From Arbacia lixula (taxonomy: Eukaryota; Echinodermata; Echinoidea; Arbacioida; Arbaciidae), in assembly GCA_963669155.1 (NCBI GenBank), contig OZ022589.1, positions 5,163,723-5,227,722 on the forward strand: a stretch of 64,000 nt of DNA. The letters run 5' to 3'. A program made the translations under genes and the position numbers. Numbering within the stretch: the first letter of the stretch is position 1; each line of letters begins with the position of its first letter. This document shows, in pieces, positions 24,985 to 40,733 of the stretch. Under the pieces are notes generated by a model. It had not been told where the DNA came from and searched no databases. It was given only the letters and a program-made list of their open reading frames with translations.

Positions 24985-25090
24985 GATCCCTAGCTCACGG
25001 CCGACGGGTAGTACACCTGACACACACGTATACCATGGACCCTACCACGAAGGGTCCATGCGTATACCAACTGGGGTTCGATCCCCCAAC
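24985..25090 (+). other. tRNA-like (Pol III A/B box) remnant, interrupted
   Basis: A perfect T-arm-like hairpin TGGGG-TTCGATC-CCCCA at about 25072-25088 contains the B-box consensus GGTTCGATCC. An A-box-like tagctcacggccgacggg lies upstream near 24993. The spacing is stretched by a 27-bp palindrome at 25034-25060. A full cloverleaf cannot be drawn, so it is more likely a tRNA-derived SINE head or dead tRNA gene than a working tRNA. Confidence 0.4.
25034..25060. repeat. 27-bp palindrome flanked by 7-bp direct repeats
   Basis: CATGGACCC and GGGTCCATG pair across a 9-base loop. The identical string CGTATAC occurs immediately on both sides (25027-25033 and 25061-25067). A related word, taccatggaccttactacgaa, appears near 29501. 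It looks like a tiny insertion or the residue of a larger inverted-repeat element. Confidence 0.7.
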
Positions 25091-25981
25091 TCAACTTTTT
25101 GATGCATGTACGCGTGGTTCGGTGCAGCGATTTCTCTTTTAGTGTGAGGATCTGGGTTTTTGTTTGTACATGTATCTTGATACCACCATATTACTCATTA
25201 CGTGTCCATATAGGGGTGAGCTACCTGGACATAATATCGACAAAATGACCGCCCCACCCCCCTGAATCCCCACCGCCACCCGCCCAGACTTGGGCCAGAT
25301 TTGAAATGATATTATCACAAACATAAGGTTCGTGTATATGTGCGTAGGACGGTGCACGGGTTTAATAGAAGATAGCCTTTAGATGGATTCCCCCTACCCA
25401 CTCCAATATTTCAAGCTCATAATAACAACATGTCATTATGTATATCTGCAGGGGAAAAAAGAAGATACATTTAGTAAAAAACAACAACAATGACACATTG
25501 ATTAAAATACGTGAAGATAAAAAAGGAGAAGAATTTGAACCGTTGCAATGTAGGAATCTTCGGACGTCATCTTTTTTATTTTCGAAACACAATCAATGTG
25601 TGTGGAAATAACTTGCCGGTGTATAGCTATCATAACAATATAATACATTTTGGTGATATATTTACACTCACAAAAAAGGAGAGATTTAAAACATTTTTTA
25701 AAAATACTTTCATGAGAGACGAGACTCTCAAGCATCAAAATAATGTTCTTCGTCGATTCTAGAGGCCTTGTATTTTCAGTAGGTAATCAAGTGGCATTTC
25801 CACATTAACGATGTACTTTTCACCGGGTATTATATTATAGCAAGGACAACATGATTATTATTTTGACAACTGCATGTAAAAGAACCATAATTTTCTAAAC
25901 AAGTGTATTCATCTCGAGGCGCTCACAATAACAGCCTACGTGATAGAAATAAGATTTCATCATTCACGAAGAACATTTTGC
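25091..25981. other. No feature seen
   Basis: AT-rich sequence with overlapping short open frames on both strands. There is no splice-supported exon and no clear inverted repeat. Confidence 0.5.
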
Positions 25982-25988
25982 GTTCCCC

Positions 25989-26713
25989 CAGGGATGTGTT
26001 AGGAAAGGATATGAAACAACATTCTTTCTTTGAGCCCATGCGTGGCACCGCCGAAAAATTGCGTGGTCTCAGCATGTGCTTTTCACGTGTTTTAACAATA
26101 ACGAACACGATTGCCTAGCAACGGTTTCTCAGAGAGAACAAAAGAAATGTAGAGTCTTATTTCGCTTGTCCACTTCTGTTGGATTGCATCAATACTTTTG
26201 TGAGGAAAAGAGATATCAGCGAACAAAAATAAACAGTTTTTTAAAGTAAAATATCTCATTTGCACGCAAATTCACGCAAACTCTGTTAATGAAAGTAAGC
26301 AGCTTAATATATGATTTTGATAATGATTGAATCCGACATTTCCGGAAATCTCCGGAAAGTGAAGAAATTTGTTAATTATGTAAGTAAGAATATTATCTTA
26401 TATCTCCGTTTGTGCATCATTCAACAATTATTTAGAAGAAAAACGAATACAGGATCTTTAGAGGTGTTGCCCCTTAACTTTCTTGAAAATTGCAAAAAAA
26501 TGTGATAAGAAACACAGCTTCGAGAAACAAAACAGGCAATTAAAGATACTGCTTTCCAAGTTGACGATAGCAAAATGACGGTGCCGCGCATGGGACTTCA
26601 AAGCATTGCAGTGATTGTGGAATGCTTTTGACATTCATTAGCACGCTTTAGTATCCATACAGATGTTTGAATATATTATGGTTGAGTTGTCCCTCCTTCC
26701 TAACACATCCCTG
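25989..26713 (+). mobile_element. 725-bp TIR element, 7-bp TSD (copy 3)
   Basis: CAGGGATGTGTTAGGAA and TTCCTAACACATCCCTG termini, flanked by GTTCCCC at 25982-25988 and 26714-26720. It is the closest relative of the LINE-nested copy at 6632-7357: they share gtggcaccgccgaaaaa, gatatcagcgaacaaaa and most of the interior. It carries no transposase. Confidence 0.93.
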
Positions 26714-26720
26714 GTTCCCC

Positions 26721-27604
26721 TAAACGGCTTCTTTTCCAGCCGTATTTCCCCTCACCCTTTCCCACTTGGATCGTTGTTCCACACTTCAGGGAACTGCATT
26801 AAAAAAAAGAAAAACGTCAAAATTGCAAAGAACCTGAAAGGTTCTACGCGCTCGATTTAACCTGAACGCTGACGTAACAGCTGCGTACTCTTAAATGACA
26901 GCGGGTCGCTATCGGGATTGAATGCCAGTAGGTCTATTGTGTTTCTTTTTCTAGAATTTTGAAAGGACTAGGTAGCTGTACTGGCTCCTTATTGTTTTCA
27001 CAATCTTGCCTGCGAACGACCTATTCAAAACGCCACTCGGATATCTATCGCTCTTAATCCCCAAAGCCACATGAACCATTTCTGTGCAAGATTAGCTGCA
27101 GCTCCATGGAATTTGTATCCTTTGTGAAAAAAATTGTACCTATGGCACAAAAAGAGTTAATACCGTTTTAATAACAAGTTCCTTTCCTCCACAACGCCCA
27201 AGATCTATAGAGTACCGAAGGGTGACGTCATATTATGAGGATAATTGTAAATACACCTTGCAAGTGCAGATATTGTGAGGGGATAGATAGTTGGTAACTT
27301 AACCAAACACATCTTAACTCTGGACAACTGTGTATTGTATTAAACTGTTACTTGATTTAAAATACTTTATCATGCACTGATGTTTATGGTCCCCATTGCG
27401 TTAGTAAAGATGCCAGGAAAACATCACTATTGGGAGTTCAAAAAAAAAAAAAAAAAAAAGAAGAAGAAAGAATCGGCTACGCGGCTCGTGGACGATCCTA
27501 TACATTGTTGGGTCACTCTTCTCCCCCTCCCCATGCAAAAAGCTAGATCCGCCCATGTGCATGAATGTAGCACGTCCAGGAAGATGAGTCTAAACCCAAG
27601 ATCT
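26721..27604. other. Spacer with MITE end fragment and poly(A) run
   Basis: Contains a single terminal fragment of the TAGAGTACCGAAG family (atagagtaccgaagggtgacgtcat, about 27208-27232) and an A-run at about 27440-27459 followed by gaagaag. The A-run may be the tail of a decayed retrosequence. No gene is seen. Confidence 0.5.
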
Positions 27605-27794
27605 GGGGCCCATTGCATATAATTTTTGCCAGACTTATTTTTGAAATAATCTAGCGAAAAGCATACTCTTTTTGCCAGAGTTTCAAAATCGGTCCAAACT
27701 CATGGCAAAAATACTCTGACAAAGTTTTTTTTTGCCATAGTTTCCTGATTTTTTGCCGAAAAAATCTCCGGAAAAGTTATATGCAACGGGCCCC
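27605..27794. mobile_element. 190-bp inverted-repeat MITE (GGGGCCC...TTGCATATAA)
   Basis: The left end ggggcccattgcatataa pairs with the right end ttatatgcaacgggcccc, and the interior keeps ttttgccagac/ttttgccgaaaa symmetry. Related termini occur at 40573-40733 (gggccatgttgcatata) and, more weakly, 34166-34356. No coding capacity. Confidence 0.75.
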
Positions 27795-28261
27795 TGCAGG
27801 CTGACCGTGCATGCTGCGATATACCAAGGAATAATGTCACACAATACCAGGGATGTGGCTCGCTTGACATTATACCCTTTTCTTTTTTTTTTCTTTTGGG
27901 AGAGGGGAGGGGGGTATGGCAAGGATTCGTATGATGCAAGCTCGTCTTTTTGTACTACATGTAGATGTTAAAACAAACACTTCCGGCAATTTTGAAAAAT
28001 TATTAAGATAATATAAGTTTTAAGTCAAATCAAGCTGAAATTGACACATCGATAATGAAATTGAATGATATGATTTTTTCGAAGAAGGTTTCGTGACATT
28101 CATCAGTTATTTGTATGAATATTTTATGAGATTTCAAATGACATTTTAAATGTTGTGATGCTATCATGTATGTTATACTGTGCGGCGTTAATATAGTAAC
28201 GAGTTCTGTGTTTTCTGCTGTCCTTTTGGGCTGTCCAATTGGGCAGGCTTTCATCTGGCTT

Positions 28262-29030
28262 GACTAACCCCCTTGTGTGTGTGTGTGTGTGTGTGAATAT
28301 TCATTTTTTCCTTTTCTCGTCCATTTTGGATGATTTTCAGTATTATCCTATCGTGATAATGTGATCATGATAATTATGACCTGATTTGATGTTCTATTGT
28401 GAGGATGATCTTAATTCTTTTTTTTTTTAATGTTTACATGATCTTATTCATGAACGTTTATTATTGAAGATTTACAGAGGTTTATTGCTTTTATTTCTAC
28501 TTTAGCACAATATACCTATTCTGTGTGGCGGCCAAAGGAGGTATCATCAACATATTTTCCTTAAGTTTGCTTTTTATTTCGAATTTAGTGTATTTTATGT
28601 CATTGATCACTTTGAAATATGTGTATCCTAAAAAACCGCCTTTGATTATACATGTAACAATTCGTAGTCTGAGATCATACAGCTGCTATGCAACGTAAAC
28701 ATACATTTGATTCGTAATTTGTCTTTTTGTTTTTTACGTGAATTCACTAACTTAATTCTGAGTTGCTATTTGAAATCATGAGTGCTTTTCCATTTTCAGT
28801 TATAAATGATTCTGACTTCTTATCTATCCTTCAGTCTTCCCATAATCTTAGTGATAATCTGCAGAATTTATACACTTAAAAGTATGAGCGTAATATATTG
28901 TGAGATCAAAAGTTTGGAAAAACTTGAGTTAAACTTTGATGATATAATGACACACACCACCCAGTAAATAATTGTAAATATTTCACCCAAAATAAATTTT
29001 TCGAAAAATTGAAAAGTAATAAGCACTAAA
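28262..29030. other. AT-rich stretch, possible 5' part of LINE fragment
   Basis: Starts with a short GT microsatellite (28272-28294). The remainder is AT-rich without a recognisable domain. It may be upstream sequence of the LINE fragment beginning at 29031, but nothing in it proves this. Confidence 0.35.
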
Positions 29031-29416
29031 ATGTCAATTTTTATTCATCTAAATATTCGAAATGCCAATAGAAATTTCGATCAGTTTAGCCTATATGCAG
29101 ACCGTATATAGATACCAACCGAGCTATTATTGCGTTGTCCGAGACATGGTTTAATGATACTCCACACTTTATGTTTTCTTTACCAGAAATGATCATGTTA
29201 ATTTTCCGTATACCTTTGGCCTTTTAATGGGTAACCTATACCTTTCAAGCTATGTTTTTTTTTTTTAGGTTTCCCTCCATAATAATGTGTAAAATTCATT
29301 TTGTTTGCCAGTTCAAGATGAAATGTCCTATATTTGTTTATACCTTGTTAATTCCTTGTACTCATTTTATAAATTATTGTTGAAGATTATTATAGAGAAA
29401 TAAATCAAATCAAATG
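29031..29416 (+). pseudogene. CR1/L2-like LINE fragment (endonuclease start and 3' tail)
   Basis: The ATG at 29031 begins a frame reading MSIFIHLNIRN, the usual HxNIRS-like start of a CR1/L2-type AP endonuclease. After an in-frame stop and a shift comes IIALSETWFNDT, the conserved Glu-containing motif. The reverse transcriptase is missing. The sequence passes into an AT-rich 3' region ending in ataaatcaaatcaaatgac near 29416, a typical CR1/L2-style tail. It is an internally deleted, dead copy inside the presumed HPRT1 intron 1. Confidence 0.6.
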
Positions 29417-29950
29417 ACATTCCTTATACAGTGTATATAAGAATATAAGAAGTATCAACGCCTTTAACACAAAGTATATCTTCCCTGATAGTGATACCAT
29501 GGACCTTACTACGAATACATGTATTATACCAACTCCATTGCTGAGCAAGTTACGTAACCTCAGTACGTATTACATGTAGTTGGTATTACAAAGTCGACAA
29601 GCCCAGGCAATGGTAAGCTGGCGGTACGAAACAACATGCATGCATGCATCGAATGCGACACCGACGAAAAGCGCGCGGAATCCACTTCCGATGTGAGATC
29701 ATTTTATTATGTAAAAGGTAAATGAGAGAAAACATGTATACTTTTCTTGAGAAAAATTTAATCAAACTTTATGCTTAAAGTGTGATCTAATTAAAATCTT
29801 ATCTAAGAAAGTATTGATATATGAGAAAATGTAAGTGGTATGAGTAAAATAGGTAGATATTAACTACTGTAAATGAAAAGTTCCCCTTAAAATGAATGGA
29901 CTCGCCCTATCGAGGGATATAGCAAACTAACTACTCGTAAATTAAACACG

Positions 29951-30022
29951 ATGAACGGAGCAGCAGCAACGACAACACGCGAACCTGCAACGAAAGTGCC
30001 CAAAATGTCAACCATTATATCT
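29951..30022 (+). CDS. HPRT1: Candidate HPRT1 first coding exon (proximal)
   Basis: Twenty-four codons from ATG at 29951, ending ...KVPKMSTIIS at a consensus donor (tct|gtaagt), phase 0. That is compatible with the phase-0 exon at 34050 (IPDDYEGY). The ATG has A at -3. Upstream, near 29685-29696, there is an ETS-like cacttccg in a CG-rich context, common in housekeeping promoters. Used with the six downstream exons it gives a 234-residue protein and a 4.0-kb intron 1. It competes with, or is an alternative to, the exon at 24829-24885. A shorter start at the internal Met (30005) is possible. Confidence 0.4.
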
Positions 30023-30493
30023 GTAAGTTGTTGAGAAATACGCTGTTGCATAATATCCATCTATTCAGTGATTATTTTTTGGTGATTGTCGATAAGTGTG
30101 GCACATTTTTTCGCATATCGCGTTGTTCCGAGGAGGTAAGCAATGTACAGGTTTCCAAATGGCGCGAGATGTTAAGCGGTGCATGCGCATCCTTTCATTC
30201 ATTTTACACAGTGCATGGTCTGGTCTATGACTATTTACATGACACAGGCAACATATCGACAAAACACACACGCGGTATTCCTAAATCAGTACATTCTATG
30301 TCTGTGACTATGTCTGGACTTGATGGTTGATAATCAGCAGTACAAATTGAACAGAGCCAAATGATGTTGAAAAGAAACATTCTACACATTTGTCGCTAAT
30401 GGCTACAAATACACACAAATTATTCGGGGCAGAAAGTGTACAGCTATTTATATACAGCCAGACTGCAATGGCAAGGTCAGGGCATGTCGAGTA

Positions 30494-32647
30494 CAGTCAA
30501 ACCTGTTTATAGCGGCCGCTCAAGGGAAACCACAAAAGTGACCACTATAGACAAGTGACCACTATAGACAGGTCGGCGGCCATTTTGATTTTGAGCATGT
30601 ATTTTTTTTGCACTATGTAACCTTCATGCTGCAACATAATTTATTGCTTACGTAAGATATACATACATCCTATTTTTATGTGATATATAAATAGTATTTT
30701 ATCATGTTTTCGTTCAATGAGAAATATGAAGAAACATGAAGGCACATTTTCATGATCTGTGTATTATTTCTGTGTGTGCGATTTTGTGTGAGATCTGTGT
30801 ATTATTTCTTTTGTGCCCTGAAAGGGGCCCTTGAGCAATGGTTGGCACGGTAAAGGGTCGTGAGCATTCAAGGGTATGTTTGTTTAGTCTAGATCTGCAA
30901 AAAGAAGAATGAAACACAATATCATGCCATAAATTTGTCTTCAGTGTTCGAACAAAAAATAATAATCAAGCAGATCACTCGTAGAAAGTGATTTTATGTA
31001 AACTGTATCAAATGCGTCATTATCAGATGAATATGTTAATATCATATTTTCATCGGCTGTCTCAAATCTCGAGAGTCTCGGTGATAAATGCTATGTTAGA
31101 TATCTTACGCCACGAAAGACAATTTCTATTCTAACTGATGAAATAAATGTGGTTTAGCAGAGAAGACACATGTTATCGGATTTCTTTAAAATCTCAAGTT
31201 AATGTGCGTTTAGTTTCTTACGTTTGGGATATTCATAATGTCTTGACCAGCACTGCACGACCTAGCAGTAGCACTGCAAGGAACCACACGCATACATTGG
31301 TACGGGTGGGCGTAAATCGTTTAAAACTTTGAACAGAATTGTTAACTTTGTCAAATAAACATAATCTTGAATTGAAAAACCCTTCTGAAAAAAACCCGGA
31401 AACGTTCGTTGATTACAAGAACCTGCAACCTATTCATGTCCACATTTTGAAAAGAAGAGAATGGAGCTCTACCGGCAGCCTACCGGATATTAGGAAAGAT
31501 AGCAACAAGGGCTGCGTATGATAAAAAGCCCGCTTGCTTGGGCATTGGCATTGCTTTGAATAGTGAATAAACGGCGTAACAATTTCAGAAGAACGACAAC
31601 TTGCCGAAAACAGGATCTTGAATAAAAAACCCCACGTTAATGATAATCAAGTGTTCTCTTTTTCGTTGTTAGTAAGAATCTCCTCATCTTCGTGTCTATT
31701 GTATCTCTCTCCGATCTGTTTACAGCTTGTGCAAATGCCGTGCGTAGTGCACTCTTACTTCGTCTAAGTTATGCACAATAAATATTAATTTCAATTAATA
31801 AAAGAAAAAAATATATACGGCTAGAAATGCACATTAAAATATATCTTCTATCTTGACATATTTGATTTAATCGAGAAATATTCTTTATCGTGTCTTTTAA
31901 AATATTTTTGCCTCAATAATTTCCAAACGGGAGTTGATTGAAGTAAGCAACTTATTCCATAGGCATATCGATGAATTTCGAGTTACAGCCTAGCTGTGTG
32001 CTTCTGAGATTGCGAACGCTGAAGAACCGCACGCTGCTGCCAGCTTGCAGTACTTAGCGCATATCGCGGATCCAGATTAGTCGGGGCATGGCATGGGCTG
32101 AGGGCGCGCGGGAACCCGGGCTGCAGTAGCGCTGGCCTCGGGGCCGAGCGAGGATCCGGGGTATTATTCATCACAACAATAAAAGCAAGTGTGGGATGCA
32201 GCGACTCGATAAAAAAAGAAAAAAAAAAACACACCACACATCGGGATTTCATTGATTAGGGTAATCAGGTTAAGATCCTGCTTTTGTTTGGTAAGGTCTC
32301 TTACAAGTTTCATACAATTGGAGAATGTGTTAATGAGCTGTATTACGTCATGCAGCTAGAAAGCAGGCTTTTCACGCCTCTAGCTTTTCACGGCCGTTTA
32401 AGTTACGTCGCATCGCAAAAAGCCAACTTTCCACGCCGATAGGGACGGGTGATTTCAGAACTGGTGGCCGCTATACACAGTAAAATTTTGGCCGAGGGAG
32501 ACAAAATGGGTGGCCGCTGGCCGCGTTAGCCAGGTGGCCGCTATATCCAGGGTCTTTAACACTGAATTTCTCTGCGGAGGAGTCAAAGGTGGCTGCTATA
32601 GGCAGGTGGCTGCTGAATCCAGGTGGCCGCATAGCCAGGTTTGACTG
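30494..32647. mobile_element. 2.15-kb pogo/Tigger-like non-autonomous DNA transposon
   Basis: The ends CAGTCAAACCTG and CAGGTTTGACTG are inverted copies, each bordered by TA (30492-30493 and 32648-32649), as expected for Tc1/mariner-pogo group TA targets. Subterminal words repeat: tgaccactatagaca near the left end, and ggtggccgctata with ccaggt variants several times at 32460-32640. No DDE transposase is recognisable inside. A locally GC-rich block lies at 32090-32160. It sits in the presumed first intron of HPRT1. Confidence 0.85.
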
Positions 32648-32649
32648 TA

Positions 32650-33290
32650 TAATTAATGGCACAGGCAGCTGGGAGATACGTGCGTGATTCCGTAACGTAA
32701 GCCCCATTCAATTGTACACAAACCTCATACGTATTGCATGTTCGTAGGACTAGTCCAGCAATCTCCGGATTTGTCCGAAGTCAGAGGCTACACGTTCGGA
32801 AAATTCGCAGTCTGCGCTAGCACTATCACTGGATGCATGCGTGCTGGACTGCTCACCTCGCTAGATGAAGCATCGCACGGTACCGAATATCTAGCCTAGC
32901 TAGCTAGCCTACGGTACCGCGCGGGCCGGGGGCACGAATACATGTACATGATGATTTACCAGGGGCTGGCACTTTAAGAGTATGAACCTGTCAAGATTCA
33001 GGTAGTGCCAATTAGGCCTAGTGCCCAGCAGTGCTCGTGGCAGTGGATCTCAGCATAGGTCATTGCTGTTGGGTGTCATGATGGACTGATACTCGAAAGA
33101 TAACGTTAACACCTATACGGTAAGGTCAATGGGGCGATATGGCATGTATGGCAAGCTTGCCTCTTTTATACTACAAACTACGAACTTGTTCATTTATTTT
33201 GTGGACAAAAATTCAAAGGGTCCCTATTCTGCGTAACAAAGACCATATTCCTTATCACAGTGTATGTGCATGCCCACTATAAATGATAGA
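32650..33290. other. Intronic spacer, nothing recognised
   Basis: Includes a palindromic stretch of ctagctagc words near 32893-32907 and CG-rich sequence around 32915-32935. No exon or repeat family was identified. Confidence 0.4.
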
Positions 33291-33523
33291 GACAGAGTAC
33301 CAAAGTGGTGTCGTCATATGAGCATGTTGTCATGACAATTGGTTCTAAACAAATTCACCGCAGTGAGAGGTTTAGCAGTCCGATATTGTCTAAAGCTAGT
33401 GTTGCATAGACATTTCCAATTACAGTCCCCGCTGTGATCACCGCTGCTTACTCTACCTGTATTGTTTGGAGCCAGTCTTCTTGACAATAATACTCACATA
33501 CGTCGTACTTCGGTACTTTATAC
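33291..33523. mobile_element. TAGAGTACCGAAG-family MITE, intronic copy
   Basis: Left agagtaccaaagtggtgtcg followed by tatgagcatgttgtcatgac. Right cttgacaataatactcacatacgtcg then tacttcggtact. The interior has ggttctaaac and cccgctgtgatcaccgctgc, shared with 52767-52998 and 22935-23160. About 233 bp, with no coding capacity. Confidence 0.75.
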
Positions 33524-33699
33524 TTTGACGTTGCGTATTTGCAATGTGCACTTTACAGTCCAAATTTGGAATTTTGTTAATTGCCGTCCATCAAAGAAGT
33601 GTGACATGTAAGCTGAGGATAACCAAGGAAAGCCAGTGGTGGTGAAACTGGTAATATAAATCACAAAATATTAACACTTGAAATCAAGATCGATAACAA

Positions 33700-33935
33700 G
33701 TAAGACCCAGATGCACAAGCAATAGAGTATTCAATGAGACTTCAATATCACAGAGAATTGTCGAGACAATTCCTTCAAAACTGTGACAGAGCGAACAGCA
33801 GTGCTCTCGACAGAGACTCGCAGATGTGAGTTGTGAATGGGCTGACACTAGCCCACTAGACATTGTGGGACCAGTAAAATTATCAAATTGATTGATGTTG
33901 TTTAGAACCAAACCCTGCATAATGATATAACAACC
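33700..33935. mobile_element. Strongly decayed TAGAGTACCGAAG-family MITE
   Basis: Retains gagcgaacagcagtg, ctgacactagcccactagaca and ttgtttagaacca from the family interior (compare 36768-36999). The termini are eroded. It lies just upstream of the first firmly identified HPRT1 exon. Confidence 0.5.
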
Positions 33936-34049
33936 CTACCCTGGTGTTCGGTGCATTTGTTGCATGTCATGATGTACTACAGAGTGAACAATCCCATTTT
34001 CTCCAATCAGTTTAACAATTCTTGTTTTCTCTTTGTTGCGTGCCTTCAG

Positions 34050-38928
<4,879 letters not shown>

Positions 38929-39390
38929 GAGTGCGGCGCATCCATTTTTCTACTGTGTAGAAATCCTGTCCATCATTGAGTCAAGCTCGCGTAGGTATAT
39001 CCCATCGAAAGCTGTCAGTAAATTTGCTGCAAACAATACAGTTTGTGTAGTTTTGTTCCATTTGGGCTATTATATATGCTGGCCTGTGACAAAATGGTTA
39101 TTTTTTAGTTTAATAGCCACGAGTCCATGAATACAAATGTGTTTTTGTTTGCATTAATATGCTGTATGATTTCTGCTCCATTTTAATATTTGTACAACTT
39201 TCAAAAAAATCTTTAACGTAAAGTCAGTTTCCATATACAGCAATTTGATGTCTGCTGTTTAGAAGTGGGTTATATCATGGTACATGATACATAATTCGTG
39301 AAAATAACCCCCCGCGAAAGAAACCACTTATACAGTAGATCATCATGCCTTTAATGAAAATTATGATCTTAACCTTTGATGTAACATTTC

Positions 39391-39396
39391 AATAAA
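39391..39396 (+). terminator. Candidate HPRT1 polyadenylation signal
   Basis: AATAAA about 460 bp after the HPRT1 stop codon, in tttcaataaagcattg. It is the first canonical hexamer seen downstream on the plus strand. Confidence 0.5.
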
Positions 39397-39719
39397 GCAT
39401 TGAGTGCTAATAGAATGCATAATCAGATTTTATAACCCTAGGGAATTCAGCTTTTGAATGGAAATGTACAATGATATTAAAAAAAGTGTATACAGTATTA
39501 CAGTTACGAATACTACCTAGTGAACATTGTAAAAGTACTATTACAAAACTGTATGAGCAGTGATACAGTGTGTTTGTACCAGTTGTACTGTTTAAAGAAT
39601 GGATGAAATGGAAGAAAGAGTTTGCATACATGAATAACGTGTTCATTCCATATTTAACCAATGTGATATGTTCTGCAATAAGTAAAAACTTGAAGACTAA
39701 TAAGTGTGATACACATTAA

Positions 39720-39980
39720 TTAACAGGATAATTCAACCTTGAGATTAGTTGATGTCAATAAAAGCAGAAACAATAAAAGCAGAAACATATTCATGAAGGT
39801 TTGATGAAAATCCGCAAAGGATAAGAAAGTTAAGATGTTTTGAAATATCAATTTTCGTGATGTCACTTGCGAGGTGCTCTCCCGTATGTTGTTTCATCAA
39901 ACCTTCACCAATAAGTTTCTTTATATGTCGCCTTTTTAATAATGAAACCGACTTAATTTCAGGGTTAACTATCCCTTTAA
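39720..39980. mobile_element. TTAA-type MITE (AAAGGGATAGTTCACCC family)
   Basis: The right end gggttaactatccctttaa is a clear family terminus. The left end ttaacaggataattcaacct is a decayed match. TTAA lies at both edges. The interior has gtgatgtcacttgcgaggtgctctcc, the family's conserved core with one substitution in the CRE. Lies just 3' of HPRT1. Confidence 0.85.
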
Positions 39981-40204
39981 GGTTCACATTCAGCAGTATT
40001 ATTTCTTGTGCTGTCTAGGGGACATTTGCCAATGTTGTTTTCACATGGTATTTAGACTATGAACATCATGTGCCAACTTCCTTAGCACCATATAGTTGTG
40101 TGTGACTAAGGGTGCATTTATACTTTTAGTGTCAAGACTGAAAGGACAGTTTCAAAACACACCTGGTTTCAAAAATGCATTTCTAGCCAGAAACAAACTC
40201 TTTT

Positions 40205-40295
40205 TTAACCCTAAAGGTGCCACTTGTGGGTGATTCCACCATTAATACACACAAATCCCATAGAGCAGATTTTTGTCTGCCACACGAAGGGTTAA
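40205..40295. mobile_element. 91-bp TTAACCC...GGGTTAA element
   Basis: Starts ttaaccctaaaggtgccact and ends gccacacgaagggttaa. The interior has gtgggtgattccaccattaa, tacacacaaatcccat. It is identical in length to the copy at 44404-44494. Fragments with the same core lie near 49826-49890, 53946-54000 and 58760-58820. Confidence 0.75.
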
Positions 40296-40444
40296 ATCAT
40301 GTTTTGAATCTGTTACAAAGATTCTGGGAATGTCAAATCTCGTAAACGCAGCCGAACTCAAAATAGTGCATGCACAACCGCCCTCTCTGTGCTCTGCGTA
40401 CAGCAACCAATCACAGAGAGAATCCTGTGTAGACTCCTGGGGGT

Positions 40445-40462
40445 CGGGGGGGGGGGGGGGGG
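40445..40462. repeat. Poly(G) run
   Basis: About 18 consecutive G's in gggtcgggggg..., one of several long G/C runs. Confidence 0.85.
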
Positions 40463-40572
40463 GTCCATTAAGTCTTTATGTGTCGTGTGCATTGTGTTTT
40501 TTCACCAGTAATACACATAAATCTCATAAAGAACCATTTTATTTGGCACCTGAACTGTGAAAGTAGAGTGCC

Positions 40573-40733
40573 AGGGCCATGTTGCATATAGGTTTTCAGT
40601 TATTGTAGCTTCCCATCAGTGGTAACTACCATGGCAACAGGTGCAATAATGAAAGTTCATTGGCTGTTACCATGGTAGTTACCATTGATGGTAAGTTACA
40701 ATAATTGGAAACATATATATGCGACATGACCCA
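40573..40733. mobile_element. Palindromic MITE (GGGCCATGTTGCATATA family)
   Basis: The left end gggccatgttgcatata pairs with tatatgcgacatgaccc. The interior has inverted ggtaactaccatggcaac/gttaccatggtagttacc. Related to 34166-34356 and 27605-27794. Confidence 0.75.
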
